Part shown: piece by piece, positions 38,851 to 40,188 of the stretch
How positions within the stretch are numbered: position 1 is the first letter of the stretch
Layout of the letters: each line of letters starts with the position of its first letter
Source: a virus
Strand: one strand, 5' to 3'
Virus record (IMG/VR): IMGVR_UViG_3300009545_000041
Span: 1-40,188 of that record
DNA length: 40,188 bases
Program-made: the position numbers and the translations under genes
The notes under the pieces: model-generated
Told to the model about the DNA's origin: nothing
What the model saw: the letters and a program-made list of their open reading frames with translations, nothing else
Databases searched by the model: none

Positions 38851-39078
38851 CTAGCCCTCCTCCTCATTCGGCTCGACGCCGCAGGCCGCAAAGGCGGCCA
38901 CGATCTCCGGGTAGTCCAGGAACTCCCCAAGGGATTCGCCCTCGGTGTCCCAGCCACGTTCCTGCAGCGGACCGATCAGGGTCCAACAGATCATGTACAG
39001 GACATGGCCCGGAACGTTCAGTTGGATTAGCGCATTAGCGACCGGGTCGAAGACCTCACCGCCGCTGGCCCATCCCAT
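38851..39078 (-). CDS. Small protein of unknown function
   Basis: A 75-residue protein, start MGWASGGEVF at a TGATG junction. Contains LYMICWTLIGPLQERGW and an acidic end (EPNEEEG). Unknown function. Confidence 0.62.
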   Translation of the reverse strand: MGWASGGEVFDPVANALIQLNVPGHVLYMICWTLIGPLQERGWDTEGESLGEFLDYPEIVAAFAACGVEPNEEEG

Positions 39079-39296
39079 CACTTGCTCCCCGAAGACGCCT
39101 GCACGGCGAACATCAGCCGGGTGGCGTAGGCGATGAGGACGCAGGACCAATAGCCTGCGGTGGGGATGGCCGGAATCCAGCCGTGTGCCGCCCCTATGCC
39201 CAGCATCAGGATGGAGCCGTTCAGGAAGGCCGCAGCCGCCCCGATTACCGCGACCGAGACGATGCCGGCCACAGCCTTACCGATGAACTCGAACAT
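39078..39296 (-). CDS. Small two-helix membrane protein
   Basis: A 72-residue protein behind AGGAGAGG. Two hydrophobic helices (about residues 8-35 and 42-65: AVAGIVSVAVIGAAAAFL and YWSCVLIAYATRLMFAV). Might be holin-like by size, but it lies far from the lysin in an early operon. Function unknown. Confidence 0.65.
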   Translation of the reverse strand: MFEFIGKAVAGIVSVAVIGAAAAFLNGSILMLGIGAAHGWIPAIPTAGYWSCVLIAYATRLMFAVQASSGSK

Positions 39297-39308
39297 GTTG
39301 ATCCTCTC

Positions 39309-39467
39309 CTAGTACTCGTAGAACGCTTGTTCGTCGTCTTCCTGGACACCGGCATGCCAACCATCGCTATGGCCGACGGCATAAGCCTTGGCCAGCAATT
39401 CCCACTGATCATCCGGGATGGCCCAGACGTCAACGCCGATGTTGATCAATGCCTGGCGGACATCCAT
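39309..39467 (-). CDS. Small protein with AYxxGxxDGW motif
   Basis: A 52-residue protein starting MDVRQALINIG at a TGATG junction. It contains AYAVGHSDGWHAG, a motif repeated twice in the 120-residue protein encoded just upstream. Acidic C terminus. Function unknown. Confidence 0.62.
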   Translation of the reverse strand: MDVRQALINIGVDVWAIPDDQWELLAKAYAVGHSDGWHAGVQEDDEQAFYEY

Positions 39468-39829
39468 CAGCCGATCGCCCTCTCGGACTCCGCGCCGACG
39501 TGGTAACCGTCGCCATGTCCGCGCCAGTACTCGTCGGACATCAGGTCCTCGATCATCCCGACCAACTTGAGGTGCAGATCCCCGGTGGCCGCATTGCCCA
39601 GCGCCTGCCAGAGAGCCTCGCGCTGCTTCTGATCCATCATCCCGTCTCCCCCTCGTCGTTCAGGCCACGCCCGGTAGAAGTCCCCATAGCCGTCAGCACG
39701 GCCCTCGTCGTATGCCTGGTCCAAGCAGGCCTCGGCCCACTCGACGATGCGGAGGCGGAGCTCGTCCCCGACACCGCTGCCGGCGAGGATCTCAGCCAGC
39801 CGAGCGCTCTGGTCCGCGTTGGTCTCCAT
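39467..39829 (-). CDS. Protein with two DGY-type repeats
   Basis: A 120-residue protein starting METNADQSAR six bases after AGGAGG. It holds two related segments, AYDEGRADGYGDFY and YWRGHGDGYHVGAE, each after a helix. An internal Met (MMDQKQREAL) with its own GGGGGAG site could give a shorter second product. Unknown function. Confidence 0.65.
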   Translation of the reverse strand: METNADQSARLAEILAGSGVGDELRLRIVEWAEACLDQAYDEGRADGYGDFYRAWPERRGGDGMMDQKQREALWQALGNAATGDLHLKLVGMIEDLMSDEYWRGHGDGYHVGAESERAIG

Positions 39830-39860
39830 CCTGGTCCTCCTCTCGGCCGACGCATATACG

Positions 39861-40097
39861 TCATCGGCCGGCATGGACGGCCTCACCGTTCCTGGCCGAG
39901 GGGTGATAGTCCACCCATTGCTGGTCGACCCAGAGGGTGCGGAAGTGGTTGCCGTCCGCATCGTAGAACTGGATCATGGCCCGGCGTGGGGGTTCCCCCT
40001 CGAACACCTGGATGGCGATCCTGTGCGCGCTCAGCACCCGCTGATACACCGTCCCGTCGGCCGCGACAGCGTTGATCTCCACGCTCTCCTCCCCCAT
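39861..40097 (-). CDS. First gene of the right-hand operon, unknown function
   Basis: A 78-residue protein, ATG 40097 behind AGGAGGGG. Beta-rich (TVYQRVLSAHRIAIQVFEG, AMIQFYDADGNHF) with a short Trp-rich end. It lies 35 bases after the promoter at 40133-40162. No family recognised. Confidence 0.65.
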   Translation of the reverse strand: MGEESVEINAVAADGTVYQRVLSAHRIAIQVFEGEPPRRAMIQFYDADGNHFRTLWVDQQWVDYHPSARNGEAVHAGR

Positions 40098-40132
40098 CAC
40101 CCCTCCTCGACTCGCATCTCATCCGTCCCCAC

Positions 40133-40162
40133 ACTCTACCCCCCCGGGGGGGTACAACGCAA
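40133..40162 (-). promoter_or_regulatory. Promoter with C7G7 palindrome in its spacer (P2)
   Basis: On the minus strand TTGCGT (40162-40157), 18-base spacer, TAGAGT (40138-40133). The spacer holds CCCCCCCGGGGGGG directly before the -10. It drives the leftward operon of small genes from the right edge of the window. The last 26 bases of the window hold nothing recognised. Confidence 0.6.
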
Positions 40163-40188
40163 GCAAAGACATCCATCCCGGCGGGGAA

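Noticed and set aside
1-40188. CRISPR array, insertion sequence, integrase or attachment site
   Set aside because: No regularly spaced direct repeats, transposase motifs, Tyr/Ser recombinase motifs or tRNA-matching core repeats were recognised.

Overview
The window reads as about 40 kb of a GC-rich double-stranded DNA siphovirus genome of the HK97-type head class, probably a phage of an actinobacterial host. The host guess rests on four things: the overall GC-rich codon use, an Rv2525c-like (DUF1906) lysin, a dCTP deaminase that closely resembles the bifunctional deaminase/dUTPase of mycobacteria, and several promoters with TAnnnT -10 boxes close to start codons. No integrase, attachment site, rRNA or CRISPR array was seen, so a lytic lifestyle is likely but not proven.

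Layout. (1) About 1-22.5 kb, minus strand: the virion module, read leftward from terL (start near 22542). It runs terminase, DUF1360-like membrane protein, portal, MuF-like protein, capsid maturation protease, small proteins, major capsid protein, an unassigned virion protein, major tail protein, a repeat-bearing LamG-like protein, head-tail adaptor, DUF1906 lysin, neck proteins, tail assembly chaperones, tape measure and minor tail proteins. One HNH endonuclease gene is inserted on the plus strand at 10.8 kb. (2) About 22.6-25.1 kb, plus strand: a structured-RNA and tRNA region with a few small genes. Only two tRNAs, Arg(CCT) and His(GTG), have ordinary anticodon arms. The other recognisable tRNA bodies carry expanded or shrunken anticodon arms, and one tRNA-like element is in circularly permuted order inside a 12-13 bp inverted repeat. 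(3) About 25.6-33.5 kb, plus strand: early/replication genes. They include a double-HTH regulator, a Cas4/RecB-like nuclease interrupted by an intein exactly at its active-site DxK motif, an SPFH/prohibitin-like membrane protein, an SSB-like protein with a DEPPF tail, and a primase-polymerase/helicase. (4) About 33.5-40.1 kb, minus strand: a leftward operon of many very small genes, often with ATGA or TGATG junctions. It ends with a virion-like protein and dCTP deaminase, and starts from a promoter at the right edge of the window.

How it works together. Early transcription probably starts from three promoters whose spacers share a C-run/G-run palindrome just upstream of the -10 box (22569-22598 plus, 25640-25668 plus, 40133-40162 minus). 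The plus-strand genes supply DNA replication and recombination functions, and the right-hand operon supplies small host-takeover proteins plus nucleotide metabolism. The left-hand operon packages DNA and builds the particle. The most unusual material is the RNA region at 22.6-25.1 kb. Protein family names come from recognising motifs by eye; no database search was run.
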